Below are positions 21,519 through 31,564 of a stretch of 64,000 nt of DNA, piece by piece (positions within the stretch are counted from its first letter, which is position 1; the number at the start of each line of letters is the position of its first letter). The notes under the pieces are model-generated. The model was not told where the DNA came from. It searched no databases and saw only the letters and a list, made by a program, of their open reading frames with translations. The translations under genes and the position numbers were made by a program. The DNA is from Riptortus pedestris (lineage: Eukaryota > Arthropoda > Insecta > Hemiptera > Alydidae), in contig CM032229.1 in the NCBI GenBank assembly GCA_019009955.1, positions 195,968,501-196,032,500 on the forward strand, read 5' to 3'.

Positions 21519-22472
21519 ATGTCCCTAGAAGGGAAATTAGCGGAGGCGTTGGCCGCCAACGAAGCTCTTAAGATTAAAGAACAAGAACGCCTAGCTCAGT
21601 TGGCTGAGCTTAGGCAGTCCATAAAAACATTACAAATGAGAAATGACCCCCAAGCATCCTTGAATGAGCCTAGTGCGGCTCTTCCACAGAGGAGAGACAT
21701 GTCCTTACAGCAGCTAGTAAAGCCGTGGGGGGGCGATATCGAGGCCTGCCCTGTGGAGGTTTTCTTGAGTAGTCTAGGGAAAGCCGCTAAGGCCGGTGCG
21801 TGGACTGAGGATGACACACTCTTGGTAGGTGAGTCGAAGCTTGTGGGAGTAGCGGCTGTCTTTCTCCAAAGCCGTCCAGACATAGATACACTTCCCGCTC
21901 TAAAAGAAGCACTAATGGACCGTTTTGGGACTCCACTGGGACCGGATTATTATGCCAGGGCACTACACTGTGCAATGCAAGGCCTGGGTGAATCGGCTCG
22001 CGATTTTGCAGATCGATGTCGGGGTCTAGGAATCAAAGCATACAAAGATCCGAAGGAAACCAACCCTTGGACCGACGCTCAAATAGAGCAGGTGGTCAAG
22101 TCGTCATACGTAAACGGGCTTAGGGGCGAGAGTGGTAAGCAACTCAAGTTCTCACCACCCCGGACGCTGAGGGAGGCAATAGAAAGAGCCACCCTCATCG
22201 AACAGGTACAAGGATCGGAGGTTCATGCAGTAGCCCAAACGAGTAGCCGTGACGGTCGGGGGAACTGCTTCAATTGTGGTGGCTGGGGTCATTTCGCGAG
22301 GAATTGCTCGACTCCAAAAGATGATGGCAGGGGTAAGGTAGCGAGACCAACGAGGAAGGGGTATGCCCCGGCCAGGCCAGGTCAAAGAGGTGCATTTAAG
22401 ACAGGGAACGCGTTGGTGGTGCTTGTTTCGTCTGCGGACAACTCGGTCACATGGCTGTGGATTGCGCTATGA
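21519..22472 (+). CDS. gypsy Gag polyprotein
   Basis: 317 codons. A coiled-coil-like N-terminus (EALKIKEQERLAQLAELRQ) is followed by a retrotransposon Gag core with the conserved pattern around residues 130-220 (LMDRFGTPLGPDYYARAL, YVNGLR). A CCHC knuckle lies at C250-C253-H258-C263 (CFNCGGWGHFARNC). A second perfect CCHC knuckle (CFVCGQLGHMAVDC, 22424-22465) follows, but in the -1 frame, which runs open to a stop at 22589-22591. The last 25 residues of this frame are therefore probably not authentic. Gag would assemble particles and package RNA in the cytoplasm. Confidence 0.9.
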   Translation: MSLEGKLAEALAANEALKIKEQERLAQLAELRQSIKTLQMRNDPQASLNEPSAALPQRRDMSLQQLVKPWGGDIEACPVEVFLSSLGKAAKAGAWTEDDTLLVGESKLVGVAAVFLQSRPDIDTLPALKEALMDRFGTPLGPDYYARALHCAMQGLGESARDFADRCRGLGIKAYKDPKETNPWTDAQIEQVVKSSYVNGLRGESGKQLKFSPPRTLREAIERATLIEQVQGSEVHAVAQTSSRDGRGNCFNCGGWGHFARNCSTPKDDGRGKVARPTRKGYAPARPGQRGAFKTGNALVVLVSSADNSVTWLWIAL

Positions 22473-23190
22473 AAGCAAGGGAGAAGGGGCCATTTCAGAA
22501 TGGAAGGATTCACGTTATCGAGGAAAGCTCGAGATCCCCAAACGACAACGACCTGGCCACAGCCCCGGGGCCGGGTCCCTCAAGGGTCTAGGGGCTTCTC
22601 ACTTGATCACCAACGTTAGCTCTAATCAGGGTGTAAGTGTAGTTGTGAGGGTTCAGCTCGGAACACACAACAGTGATCTTTTGGTGGATACAGGAGCGGG
22701 AATTTCACTCTTGAAGAGGCCCGTACCTGGAGTAAAGACGGAAACCACGAGGATTAGGGCTAATGGGGTGACCGGAAGCCCGCTCAAGGTCTTGGGACAG
22801 CAGCGGGTACAATTGAGCTATGGAGGAAGGGCTACCTCTCATATATTCGTTATCGCGGAAGTAGACCTCCCTTATGACGGGATAATGGGGATGGATCTTC
22901 TGGATAAGTTGGGAGCCAGGCTGGATATTCCCACGAGGAGAATAGAGGTCTGTAGTGCGGGAAACAAAAGTGGTAACAGAGAGATCAGGGTGGTACAAAA
23001 GGAAGGTAAGGATGGAATAGTGAAGAGTGCATTAACACCAGAGGTCCTTGGGAATAGAAGTAATGGTCCCATTAGAGTATTAAGCGTCAATGCGGAGGCT
23101 ACAGGCGAACGCGATAGTCCCGAAGGAAAAGAAGGTCCCACCTTGGTCGGAAGGGTTGCTGAAGGTGAAGGTAACCGGAATCCCGGATAG
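22363..23190 (+). CDS. gypsy aspartic protease frame
   Basis: This open frame is +1 relative to gag and -1 relative to the second knuckle. Protease sequence starts around residue 80 (SHLITNVSSNQGVSVVVRVQ), with the catalytic motif LLVDTGAGISLL and the late flap/helix motif YDGIMGMDLLDKLGA. The first part of the frame (before about 22590) lacks family features, so the true junction with gag lies in the 22466-22590 overlap. The frame ends in the linker before RT, overlapping the next frame by about 100 bp. The Met at 22363 is not a likely start. Confidence 0.85.
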   Translation: MPRPGQVKEVHLRQGTRWWCLFRLRTTRSHGCGLRYESKGEGAISEWKDSRYRGKLEIPKRQRPGHSPGAGSLKGLGASHLITNVSSNQGVSVVVRVQLGTHNSDLLVDTGAGISLLKRPVPGVKTETTRIRANGVTGSPLKVLGQQRVQLSYGGRATSHIFVIAEVDLPYDGIMGMDLLDKLGARLDIPTRRIEVCSAGNKSGNREIRVVQKEGKDGIVKSALTPEVLGNRSNGPIRVLSVNAEATGERDSPEGKEGPTLVGRVAEGEGNRNPG

Positions 23191-26100
23191 TATAGCTATG
23201 CTGGAGACCGACGAGAGGCTCCTGGAGGAAGGGCTACGGGTAGCTCGTGTAGTAGGTCTCGTCGATGGAGGGTACTTATGGACCAAGGTCGTGAACTGTA
23301 CCGATAGAACTCTGAGAATAAAGGGGCGCCAGGTGATCGGCACAGTGTACCCAGTTGAAGAAGAGCCGGCCGAAATAGGGAGGGTGAATTCTGTGAGGGA
23401 AAGCCGCGGAAATAAGTTAGAGGACGACCTTCTTGGAAAGCTTAAGCATTTAGACTCCGCAGATCGGGATACCCTAATGGCAGAGCTCTTGAAATTTGAA
23501 TCGTTGTTCGCTCCCCTAGGGCAAGGAAGTGGAGGGTGTACGGCTCCCGTTGAGCACAGTATTGATACGGGCGATGCGCGTCCTATAGCAAGGAGACCAT
23601 ATCGGGTGCCAGTCCATCTCCGAAAGGAAATGGAACAGCAAATAGATGACCTTCTCAAGAAGGGAGTCATCGTGCCGTCGAACTCACCCTGGTCGGCCCC
23701 AGTAATACTCGTACGACAGAAATCGGCTAGCGGTGAACTGAAGTACAGATTTTGTACTGACTTCCGGGAGCTTAACGCGGTGACCCGACCAGATGCTTAC
23801 CCCTTACCCCTGATACAAGAGACGCTTGAGGGGCTAGGTGGTTCTCAGTATTTCACCACCCTGGATCTCGCCAGCGGCTACCATCAGATCCCTAACGCCG
23901 GAAAAGACAATGCGAAAACAGCATTTAGCACTCCCGAAGGACACTATGAATATACCATGATGGCGTTCGGCCTAAACGGTGCGCCGGCTACCTTTCAGCG
24001 GCTTATGGATAGGTTACTTTACAGGCTAAAAGGGGAGGAGTGTTTTGTGTACTTGGACGACGTAATAGTTTTCAGCAAGACCATGAAGGAGCACGCTGAA
24101 AGATTGGGGCGAGTCTTAGAGCGGTTCAAGGCATTCAATCTAAAAGTAAACTTGAAGAAATGTAGATTCGCGGAAGAATCTGTAGAATACTTGGGGCACG
24201 TTGTTACTAGGGATGGAGTTAAACCGGACCCAAAGAAAATCGAAGCCGTGAAGAGCTATCCAGAACCAAGGTCTAAGGCGGATGTACAGGCCTTTTTGGG
24301 TTTAGTGGGGTACTATCGCAGATTTATCCCGCAGTTCTCGGACATAGCGAAGCCGTTGTCCGACCTGACGAGAAAGGATATAAATTTCACGTGGAACGGA
24401 AAACAACGGGACGCGTTCCAGCGGTTAAAAGCATACCTTTGGAGCGGAAGCGTCCTAGCGTATCCTGACTTTTCGGCTTCTTTCATCCTTGCAACCGACG
24501 CCTCGCCGACAGGGCTCGGAGCGGTACTTTCCCAGATCCAGCATGGAGTGGAAAGACCCATCTCCTATGCTAGCAGGAAGTTATCAGAGACGGAACAGCG
24601 TTACAGCACGACAGAGCGGGAGCTGCTAGCCGTAGTATGGGCTGTTCGGCAATTTAGGTGTTATCTCTACGGGCGTGAATTTAAATTAATCACTGACCAC
24701 GCCGCTATCAAATGGGCTCTGGGTCTGAAGGATCCAACCTCTAGAATAAACCGCTGGAGAATCAAACTGGAGGAGTTCCAGTACGAACCTGTCTACCGGC
24801 CAGGTAAACTCCACCTTAACGCCGACGCTCTAAGCCGCCATGTGGCAGCGGTCGACCCCTCGGGAACACCTGAGAAGCGGGTAGGACAGTCCTGGGATCG
24901 TAGCAGGATTATTCAAGCACAACAGTTAGACAAGGGGTGCAGGGAGACTGTGAGTAGCTTTGGGACGAGTATTCTAAGCGACGAGGACGGTCTCCTTTTC
25001 CTCCGCTCCGACAGAGAACCCCGAATGCTTGTTCCGAGAGCCATGGTGGAATACATCCTTAGACGAGCACATGATACCCCACTGGGTGGGCACCCGGGAA
25101 TTGCTAGGACAAAACGGTTAATAGCACGCCAATATTACTGGTCGACTCTGGATAAGGACGTAAAGGAATATGTGGAAGGGTGCAGGTCCTGCGCAGGTAG
25201 GAAAACGCCGGCTCGGCATAGAGCACCTCTCGCGACCCCTAGGGAACCTTCGGAACCGTTCAAGGTTGTTTCCCTTGACATCGTAGGTCCCCTACCGACT
25301 ACCTCCTTTACGAGGAAGCACTACCTTCTCACGTTCATTGACCATTTTTCGATATACGCCGAAGCCATTCCAATATGCAATCAAACGACGGACGAAGTGT
25401 GTAGGCAGTTCGTTACGAAGCGACACGACGCTCCTTCCTACCTTCTAACCGACCAAGGAACAAATTTTACGTCCTCACTGCTGAAGGAGGCATGTAGATT
25501 GCTTAAGATAACAAAGTTGCAGACAACGGCATACCATCCCCAGTGTAACGGAATGTTGGAGCGATTCCATGGGACCCTCACCGAATCACTCTCCCATTTT
25601 GTGTGCAAGGACGGACGGGACTGGGATCGTTGGGTCCCATACGTGGTCATGGCCTATAACAATACGCCTCATTCCTCGACGTCTGTCAGCCCGAATCGCG
25701 TCGTTTACGGGTGGGATGTCCGGGCACCATTCGACTGCGACACCAGCTTTAGGCGCAGTTCGGGGGACGATGTAGACGATTACTTAAAGAGACTGGCGGC
25801 ACGTCTAAAGGAAGCGCGGTCGGTGGTTCTGAAGTCTTCCAAAAAGGCCCAACAAATCAACAAACGTCACTACGACCGGAAAACAACAGACCTCGCCTTT
25901 CAAGTAGGACAGGCAGTTCTACTACACCAACCGGTTGTTCCTAAGGGCTACGCTGCTAAATTTTACCACCCGTGGCAAGGGCCATTCCACGTTTCGCGGC
26001 GGCTTGGGCCGGTCACGTACGAAATTACAACCGCACAAGGGCAGACAAAGGTAGTTCACGCCAACCGATTAAAGGCGTCACCGGAGATATCACGCGATTG

Positions 26101-26596
26101 TCCTAAATACCCATACCGACCAACACCGCGGAATAATAGAGCTAGAGAATCGCGGTGTACTGGGGATGAAAGTATACTTTCTGACGACAACCAAGAGGTT
26201 TGGCCCGGTGAAAGTGAAGAGGACGATTATAACGTCCTCCCGGAAGAGGACGCACATGATACTGAGGATGAGGATGGTCTTCCCCGTACTTTAGAGCCTC
26301 GCGAAGAACCGAGCATTTACGACTCCTCTGTGGCCTCGCAGGAGGACGAGGGGGTTATGGATCAGACCTGGGAACCCCCGATCGAGCAACCGCCAATCCC
26401 AGAGAGGTCCCCCCCCAGAGGGGTTACTCTACAAAACGGAAAAATATTCGTCAGTGGCTCGATCTCTGGAATGACCGACACAGACCCACATCGACTTGGA
26501 AGGGGACATAACATGGCTGGCCCATGGAGCTTAACTAAACGTGTACATGATATATATATTGGTAAGATAAACCTAGTAATAAGGTCTATATTGTAA
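23090..26596 (+). CDS. gypsy reverse transcriptase, RNase H, integrase
   Basis: 1168 codons, uninterrupted. A linker resembling other gypsy pre-RT regions (VPPWSEGLLKVKV) comes first. RT spans about 165-400 with D259 and YLDD at 321-324. RNase H has D470, E511, D536 and a late D579 (NADALSRH). The integrase zinc site is H661, H668, C698, C701; the catalytic triad D730-X57-D788-X35-E824 is complete. The GPF module starts at G964. A 170-residue acidic, Pro-rich tail (1000-1168) is unlike the compact ends of most gypsy integrases and has no membrane segment. All key residues are intact, consistent with recent activity. Confidence 0.96.
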   Translation: MRRLQANAIVPKEKKVPPWSEGLLKVKVTGIPDSIAMLETDERLLEEGLRVARVVGLVDGGYLWTKVVNCTDRTLRIKGRQVIGTVYPVEEEPAEIGRVNSVRESRGNKLEDDLLGKLKHLDSADRDTLMAELLKFESLFAPLGQGSGGCTAPVEHSIDTGDARPIARRPYRVPVHLRKEMEQQIDDLLKKGVIVPSNSPWSAPVILVRQKSASGELKYRFCTDFRELNAVTRPDAYPLPLIQETLEGLGGSQYFTTLDLASGYHQIPNAGKDNAKTAFSTPEGHYEYTMMAFGLNGAPATFQRLMDRLLYRLKGEECFVYLDDVIVFSKTMKEHAERLGRVLERFKAFNLKVNLKKCRFAEESVEYLGHVVTRDGVKPDPKKIEAVKSYPEPRSKADVQAFLGLVGYYRRFIPQFSDIAKPLSDLTRKDINFTWNGKQRDAFQRLKAYLWSGSVLAYPDFSASFILATDASPTGLGAVLSQIQHGVERPISYASRKLSETEQRYSTTERELLAVVWAVRQFRCYLYGREFKLITDHAAIKWALGLKDPTSRINRWRIKLEEFQYEPVYRPGKLHLNADALSRHVAAVDPSGTPEKRVGQSWDRSRIIQAQQLDKGCRETVSSFGTSILSDEDGLLFLRSDREPRMLVPRAMVEYILRRAHDTPLGGHPGIARTKRLIARQYYWSTLDKDVKEYVEGCRSCAGRKTPARHRAPLATPREPSEPFKVVSLDIVGPLPTTSFTRKHYLLTFIDHFSIYAEAIPICNQTTDEVCRQFVTKRHDAPSYLLTDQGTNFTSSLLKEACRLLKITKLQTTAYHPQCNGMLERFHGTLTESLSHFVCKDGRDWDRWVPYVVMAYNNTPHSSTSVSPNRVVYGWDVRAPFDCDTSFRRSSGDDVDDYLKRLAARLKEARSVVLKSSKKAQQINKRHYDRKTTDLAFQVGQAVLLHQPVVPKGYAAKFYHPWQGPFHVSRRLGPVTYEITTAQGQTKVVHANRLKASPEISRDCPKYPYRPTPRNNRARESRCTGDESILSDDNQEVWPGESEEDDYNVLPEEDAHDTEDEDGLPRTLEPREEPSIYDSSVASQEDEGVMDQTWEPPIEQPPIPERSPPRGVTLQNGKIFVSGSISGMTDTDPHRLGRGHNMAGPWSLTKRVHDIYIGKINLVIRSIL

Positions 26597-27183
26597 GTGC
26601 TAGAAAACCAAACCTTCCTGGTTAAACTGGTGGAGGTCATGGGTAGGGTCGCCATTGGCCGGGCCAAGGCAGCAGCTACACAACTTCCACTGTGTTATCA
26701 CGTGACGTCCCCCAACGAGAGCACCGCCAGACCTTCTCCATACACCCGCGCCGGCTTACCATCCTGATGTCAACAAGTCAACCTACGTAAGAAAAACGTG
26801 AACGGACATTTTGTTGAGGGAAGATCTCCAGTTCTTCGCCCATATGATGAAGGCTGAGCTGGAGGAAAGCGGACAAAGACTGCTCTAGGTATGTTCGCGA
26901 ATATGCCTCCCACCCCTCTTTCATGGAGCTAGACGAGCTGCGGCGCACGTTAGGAGCAGAGGAGACCTACATTGCTACGACTGCAGGCAGTGGTGTTGCT
27001 TGGGTAGTAACTACCGTGGTAATACTCTACTGCAGGTTACGGAGAGACATGTCAATGCAGAGGCCTTCCCTGCCATCAGACTACGGGACATCTCCAGCTC
27101 CAGCAGCCAGGCGTATTCATTGGCCAACGGGGGAGGAAGCTGTATAAAAGTTGTATTGGCAACTTTTGTTTGTGGGGGAATAG
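26597..27183 (+). other. 3' region of young gypsy with polypurine tract
   Basis: This stretch holds a 74-codon open frame (26923-27147) with one hydrophobic stretch (VAWVVTTVVILYC) followed by RLRRD, perhaps a relic of a third gene. A perfect hairpin with 8-bp stems (AAAAGTTG/CAACTTTT) lies at 27146-27167. The polypurine tract GTGGGGGAATAG ends directly at the 3' LTR. No full envelope gene is present. Confidence 0.55.
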
Positions 27184-27574
27184 TGTGGTGGAGTCATTGT
27201 GTTAGAGATAGAACAGTGTTATGTAATTAGAGCGAGAAGCGGGGGACAAGGCAAAAAGGAGACTGCTGACGAATGCGCTACTGGAAATTGGGGCGCATTG
27301 TGTCGTTAGGATTGAGAGAGAGTGAACAGTCTTGCTATGCTAGTATTACAGTGCCTTCTGCTTGCCTTGGCCCCCAGCGGTATGTCTGTTATAATATAAT
27401 TAGTGTTAAGTTTTAGTTTATGTTGTAAGGTGTAGTATAGGTATGTGTGTGTGTATATATCTGTATAACATAGATATAGTATAGTAGATAAGTCAGCTTC
27501 TATGTATATATTTTATAAATATATCTGTGTACCAACCAGCCATGTGTGTGCCTTACCGAGTAGCCAACATGACA
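27184..27574 (+). repeat. 3' LTR of the young gypsy element
   Basis: It is 391 bp and matches the 5' LTR except at one position in the TG/TA tract. AGTAA follows at 27575-27579. Confidence 0.97.
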
Positions 27575-27610
27575 AGTAATATTTAGAAATAGTGAGCGGA
27601 AACTAAATTA

Positions 27611-27767
27611 TTATATTATTTATTTATTTATTAACGTCCACTTTTAGCAGATTTCCCTTGAGGGAAATCAGCTATTGAGGTTGTACTCATGACGGAATTT
27701 TCGAAATATTTCTTCAAATGTCCATCGATCCTACCCAGGAGATGACGAAAATGATGTCCATTCAAAA

Positions 27768-27815
<48 letters not shown>

Positions 27816-28570
27816 CTGTTACTGCTCTAGCGGTCGCAATTTTTGTTTGATCGTTACCAAACTCGATATTTAGTCGTTTTATGTAAAAAGAAAGATCGAG
27901 TTCGTTAACGGCTGAAATCGGATCAGTGGGAGGGGGGGTTTAGAGGCGAGGATTTTCGAAAATTCGAAATATCTCCGTTACTATACGTTGGACCGAAAAA
28001 TTGTACAGAATCAATCTTATTGCAAATTAAATTTACTATAAATATTGTTATATACATGTATTCTGTATCTTGAATATTAACCGAGATATTTGCATTTGTA
28101 TTCTGCGTGTGGTCACCAGTAGGCCATGTTCGGACTTTCCGCCGAGAGCTCTGATGGCCGTTTCAATAACTATTCGTCCCTCGTGAATAGGTATAAAGGT
28201 TAGGTTAACTGTTTTTTGGGGCTAGAAACTACTGGGTTATTACGTCCTAAATAATGCTTTAGGTTTAGAGGTTTCTTACTACTACAGTTGTTATTAGGCA
28301 GATTTCTCTATTGTAAAACTTCACGTGGGAAATCTGCTTAGTTTACGCAGCGCCTGCGTGACGGACTTTTTTTGCAACTTAGGCTAATCGGGACGGGTTA
28401 TCTACAGGTTACCACCCTTTTCTAGCCAGGGTGGGATTTTGGAACGTTATTTAATGAATTTCATCACTAAATGATTTCCTTTGCCCAGGCGAGAATCGAA
28501 CTCGCCACTCTATGTTTACCATGTGAGATAAAGGTCAACGCTTTAACTCGCATGGCTAACCTGAGCCCCA
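27611..28570 (-). mobile_element. tRNA-headed SINE copy 1, split by a HINE
   Basis: It lies on the minus strand and is flanked by the 11-bp duplication AAACTAAATTA (27600-27610 and 28571-28581). The 5' head (28570 down to about 28480) reads GGGGCTCAGGTTAGCC and has a perfect T-arm GGCGAGTTCGATTCTCGCC at 28488-28506, that is, a Pol III box B. The unique body reaches CGTTAATAAATAAATAAAT at the 3' end (27611-27640). The body is interrupted at 27644-28373 by HINE copy E; without it the SINE is about 230 bp. Confidence 0.9.
27644..28373 (+). mobile_element. HINE-like element copy E (cargo type 1), nested in the SINE
   Basis: All parts are present: TTAGCAGATTTCCC start, 5' block, long (TA)n (27772-27811), GAGATATTTGCATTT, cargo as in copy D, two nested inverted GCAGATTT/AAATCTGC motifs, hairpin ACGCAGCGCCTGCGT, and GACGGACTTTTTTT. 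The uninterrupted SINE at 46919-47128 shows the empty site CCACTTTTTGCAACT, so this copy sits inside a T run with no obvious duplication. Confidence 0.9.
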
Positions 28571-28581
28571 AAACTAAATTA

Positions 28582-29229
28582 CAATTACAGAAGAAGAGAC
28601 TTTCTAGCTATGGCTGAATATAGAAGTGAATCCGCTTTTTCATGTAATCTCTTCGCCACCGAAATGGAAGGTGAAATATTAAAGACATGAAATGATTCTA
28701 GCATATGGAATGGTGTGCCTTGCTCACTCTTACTCTCTACTTGAAATCGAGATTTCAATATGAAAAATAGTTTAATAATTGTACTGTGAATTTCGCTCAT
28801 AGATTTTTATTTTATTTTATTTTCATATTTTCATTTTAATATTTATATTGTATTATTAACCTAATTGTCGGAGGGTTTTATAGTACATACATTTTTATAT
28901 TCAACCGAATGAGTTTATTTTCAGCCATTTTCAGAATTTACTTGTCATTTATGAAGTACGAGAGGACAATGATCACCTCTTGTGAGGAATTTCCTGTAAA
29001 AGAAGTATAGTTGACATTTTTTTAAATTGTATACTGAAGATCTACTTGCAGTGGATATACCTCTTAATAAACTAGCTGATACTTGCTGGCTGTGAATACT
29101 GTAGCCATACTTGTCTATTGCTGAATAGATGGACTCTGAAGAATGATGGAGTCGTGAGCTATTGAGTATTTTCTGTCACTTTACGTTTAAGGAGGGAGTG
29201 AGAGGGTTGAGGCTGTTGGAGGGGATACA
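28582..29229. other. No recognisable feature
   Basis: AT-rich intron sequence. A 71-codon minus-strand frame (28585-28800) has no family features I recognise. Confidence 0.5.
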
Positions 29230-29760
29230 CCAGAGTGCAGTTAAACAAGGACAACATTGAAGTAAATGTATTTGCTTTATTTAAGAAAGGGAAGAATCAC
29301 GATGCAATGGGTCATGGAGATCAGTTTGGAAGCAAAGAAAGTGGTCCTTTACACCAGAATCCAGATTGGCCTTCTGACTATTGCCTCTCACGACTTCAAG
29401 GAGCAGCAGTGATGATATTGATGTTACAAGTAGAGGCAAACAGCTAGGAAATGCAGTAATCCTATGTAATGTTTGGTAGGATAGTATCGTAGTGACGGAG
29501 AGTGGCCAGCAAGAATCTGCCACCAAAGTGTAGGATCTGTGTTGCAGCAAGAGGAAATTCTATCCAGACTTCTTTCGACCGCAAATGCCCGTCATATACG
29601 AAGTACTTAAAAGGAATAATAATAGGAAGGGAGTATGGAACAGTAGCAGAAGAGAAGAGCCTCCCTCTAGTCGGGGGCAGAGAGCCAAGGCTGCAAAAGT
29701 ATATTCTGGATGTGTGTATGTCTGTTGAACACTACGAGTATACTTGATAGTGAGCCTATG
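29230..29760 (+). pseudogene. Possible LINE ORF1 zinc-knuckle fragment
   Basis: Around 29510-29620 the plus strand reads CRIC followed by TSFDRKCPSYTKYLKG. The pattern FDRKCPSYTKYL is common at the last knuckle of ORF1 in I/jockey-type LINEs of arthropods. The rest is not recognisable, so this may be a small decayed fragment. Confidence 0.35.
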
Positions 29761-30400
29761 TCCGCCTAACATCGCTCTGGTTCCCGCAGTCATTGGCTAT
29801 GGTCAATACTATGCGATATTGGTGCTCCTAAATTCCAAATCAAAACCTTATCTGAGCAGAACACAACGGAAGAACACGAGGTGGCGTTCCCTGTTCGCGA
29901 TTATAACGGGTAAGATTATTACTGAATTTATTGACGATCAAGTATTGCATATGATAAACTATCCGAGCTCACAAACTACTCTTAGTGGATCGAAAGCTTT
30001 ACTCTCGGACTCCCGACTAAATGGGCGTAGCTAGTGGATGGAAGTATAATATTATCAGCTAACGTGTACAATGATACAAACAACGCGAGGACAATACGCG
30101 AAGCTAAAACTAGAGATAAGATAAACTGATTGGGATTCTTTTCAAGAAAAGTTGAAGGAATCCTTCTTACGTGCAATGAAAAGAAGTAAGATTACCGGAC
30201 TTCCCGAAAAATGAGATAGATGTGGCCTACTGATGAGCAGGGAACTAACCGCCCACTGTGCATCATGATTGAAGCCAAAAGGAGTCTAGTTCCTTAAGTG
30301 ATCAACTATTTGACAAAAAGATTGCGACAAAACAGCAGTATTGAACTGAGCATATATACTACAATGATGAAGATCAACTGCGTCATAAATATTTGCATGT
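29761..30400. other. No recognisable feature
   Basis: Mixed-composition DNA with short open frames on both strands (for example 29744-30034 plus). None shows a recognisable domain. Confidence 0.5.
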
Positions 30401-30439
30401 CGGGGATACCGTGGTGTTACCCATGAGTGACTTATACCC

Positions 30440-30850
30440 CCTGTTACCCATGAGTGGCTTTACCTCATCAACCATTGAAAGGCGTAGCATTGAAACTTTG
30501 GTTTACTTCATTAACCATTGGGAGTGTGTAGGGTTAAAGCAGAGACATTACCTCATCGACCATTGGAAGGCGTAGCATTGAAACTTTGGTTTACTTCATC
30601 AACCATTGGGAGTGTGTAGGGTTAAAGCAGAGACATTACCTCATCGACCATTGGAAGGCGTAGCATTGAAACTTTGGTTTACTTCATCAACCATTGGGAG
30701 TGTGTAGAGTTAAAGCAGAGACATTACCTCATCGACCATTGGAAGGCGTAGCGTTAAGCCTTTATCGGCGAATGAGTTAAAGCAGTGACTTCACTTCATC
30801 AGCCACTAAGAGCCGCAAGGTTAAAGCTGTGGGCTTACGTCATCTACTAA
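30440..30850. repeat. 88-bp tandem repeat built from two 44-bp half units
   Basis: CATTACCTCATCGACCATTG recurs at 30546, 30634 and 30722 (88 bp). Each unit contains two related halves, one with CTCATCGACCATTGGAAGGCG and one with TTCATCAACCATTGGGAGTG. Outer units are diverged. Confidence 0.9.
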
Positions 30851-30949
30851 GTGGAGGCACGGCATGAGAGTAAGGGTTATGCCATTCGTAAAATAATAGA
30901 ATATACATATTTAATTATTATATGACTTTAAATATATTTAACGAGCTAT

Positions 30950-31290
30950 TGATCCGCTCTGGGATGAATTCGTAAGTAATTCTTCCTTTCCAAGAAACAT
31001 GCCACCGATATTGCCAGTGAATCATGACTCAATTATACAAAGTATACTTGAGCTCTTTGTATGTTCTTGTGCCAGCCATAAATACTCGACTCCCAATTCA
31101 AGCCTTTATAGCAGGCTCACAGATTGTGCTATTCTTAGCTGCTTCTCGAGTTGGACTGGTAGTTGCCCTGCAATCACTTGAAGGATGTCCATAGATACTG
31201 TTGTGTATGCTCTGTTGAGTATTAGCAATGTCTTCTTCTAGCTCTTTATCTTCACTTGGGTCTTGGTTCAGCTTGAGAAACAAACAATAT
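30950..31290 (-). pseudogene. LINE C-terminal fragment (R1-like tail)
   Basis: The minus strand gives LNQDPSEDKELEEDI and further down WQYRWHVSWKGRITYEFIPE. This W..rW....KGR.TY.fiP wording is typical of the segment after RNase H in R1/I-type LINEs. Stops are present. The 31290-31564 stretch is AT-rich with nothing else. Confidence 0.5.
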
Positions 31291-31564
31291 TTATTTATTT
31301 ATTTAAATGAGTTCCGCAACGCTCCCGATTTACTCATTATTAAAGTGTCATTAAAAAAGTGAAATTTCAAAAAACAAACAAGAAACGGAAAAAGAGTGAA
31401 CTATGGCAAACTTTGATTTTTGAAACGGGATGCCAATAGCTGCAAAAAAGGGCCCTGTACGGCATAATTCTGTTGGCGGTACTCATTATTCACTTGTTCC
31501 TCATAATTGATGTTTAATGACCATACCTTCTGCATATTTTACATGTCAGGTCTTGTATGTGTTG

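Larger units (their letters stand above)
20792..27574 (+). mobile_element. Full-length Ty3/gypsy LTR retrotransposon, young insertion
   Basis: Two 391-bp LTRs (20792-21182 and 27184-27574) start TG and end CA and are flanked by the 5-bp target duplication AGTAA (20787-20791 and 27575-27579). By eye they differ at one base. Between them lie a primer-binding-like site, gag with a zinc knuckle, protease, RT, RNase H and a DD35E integrase, then a 3' region and a polypurine tract. The coding frame changes between gag, protease and RT. This is the only complete element in the window. Confidence 0.97.

Noticed and set aside
28488..28506. tRNA gene
   Set aside because: The T-arm is perfect but the D-arm and acceptor stem do not fold as a tRNA; it is the head of a SINE with target duplications.
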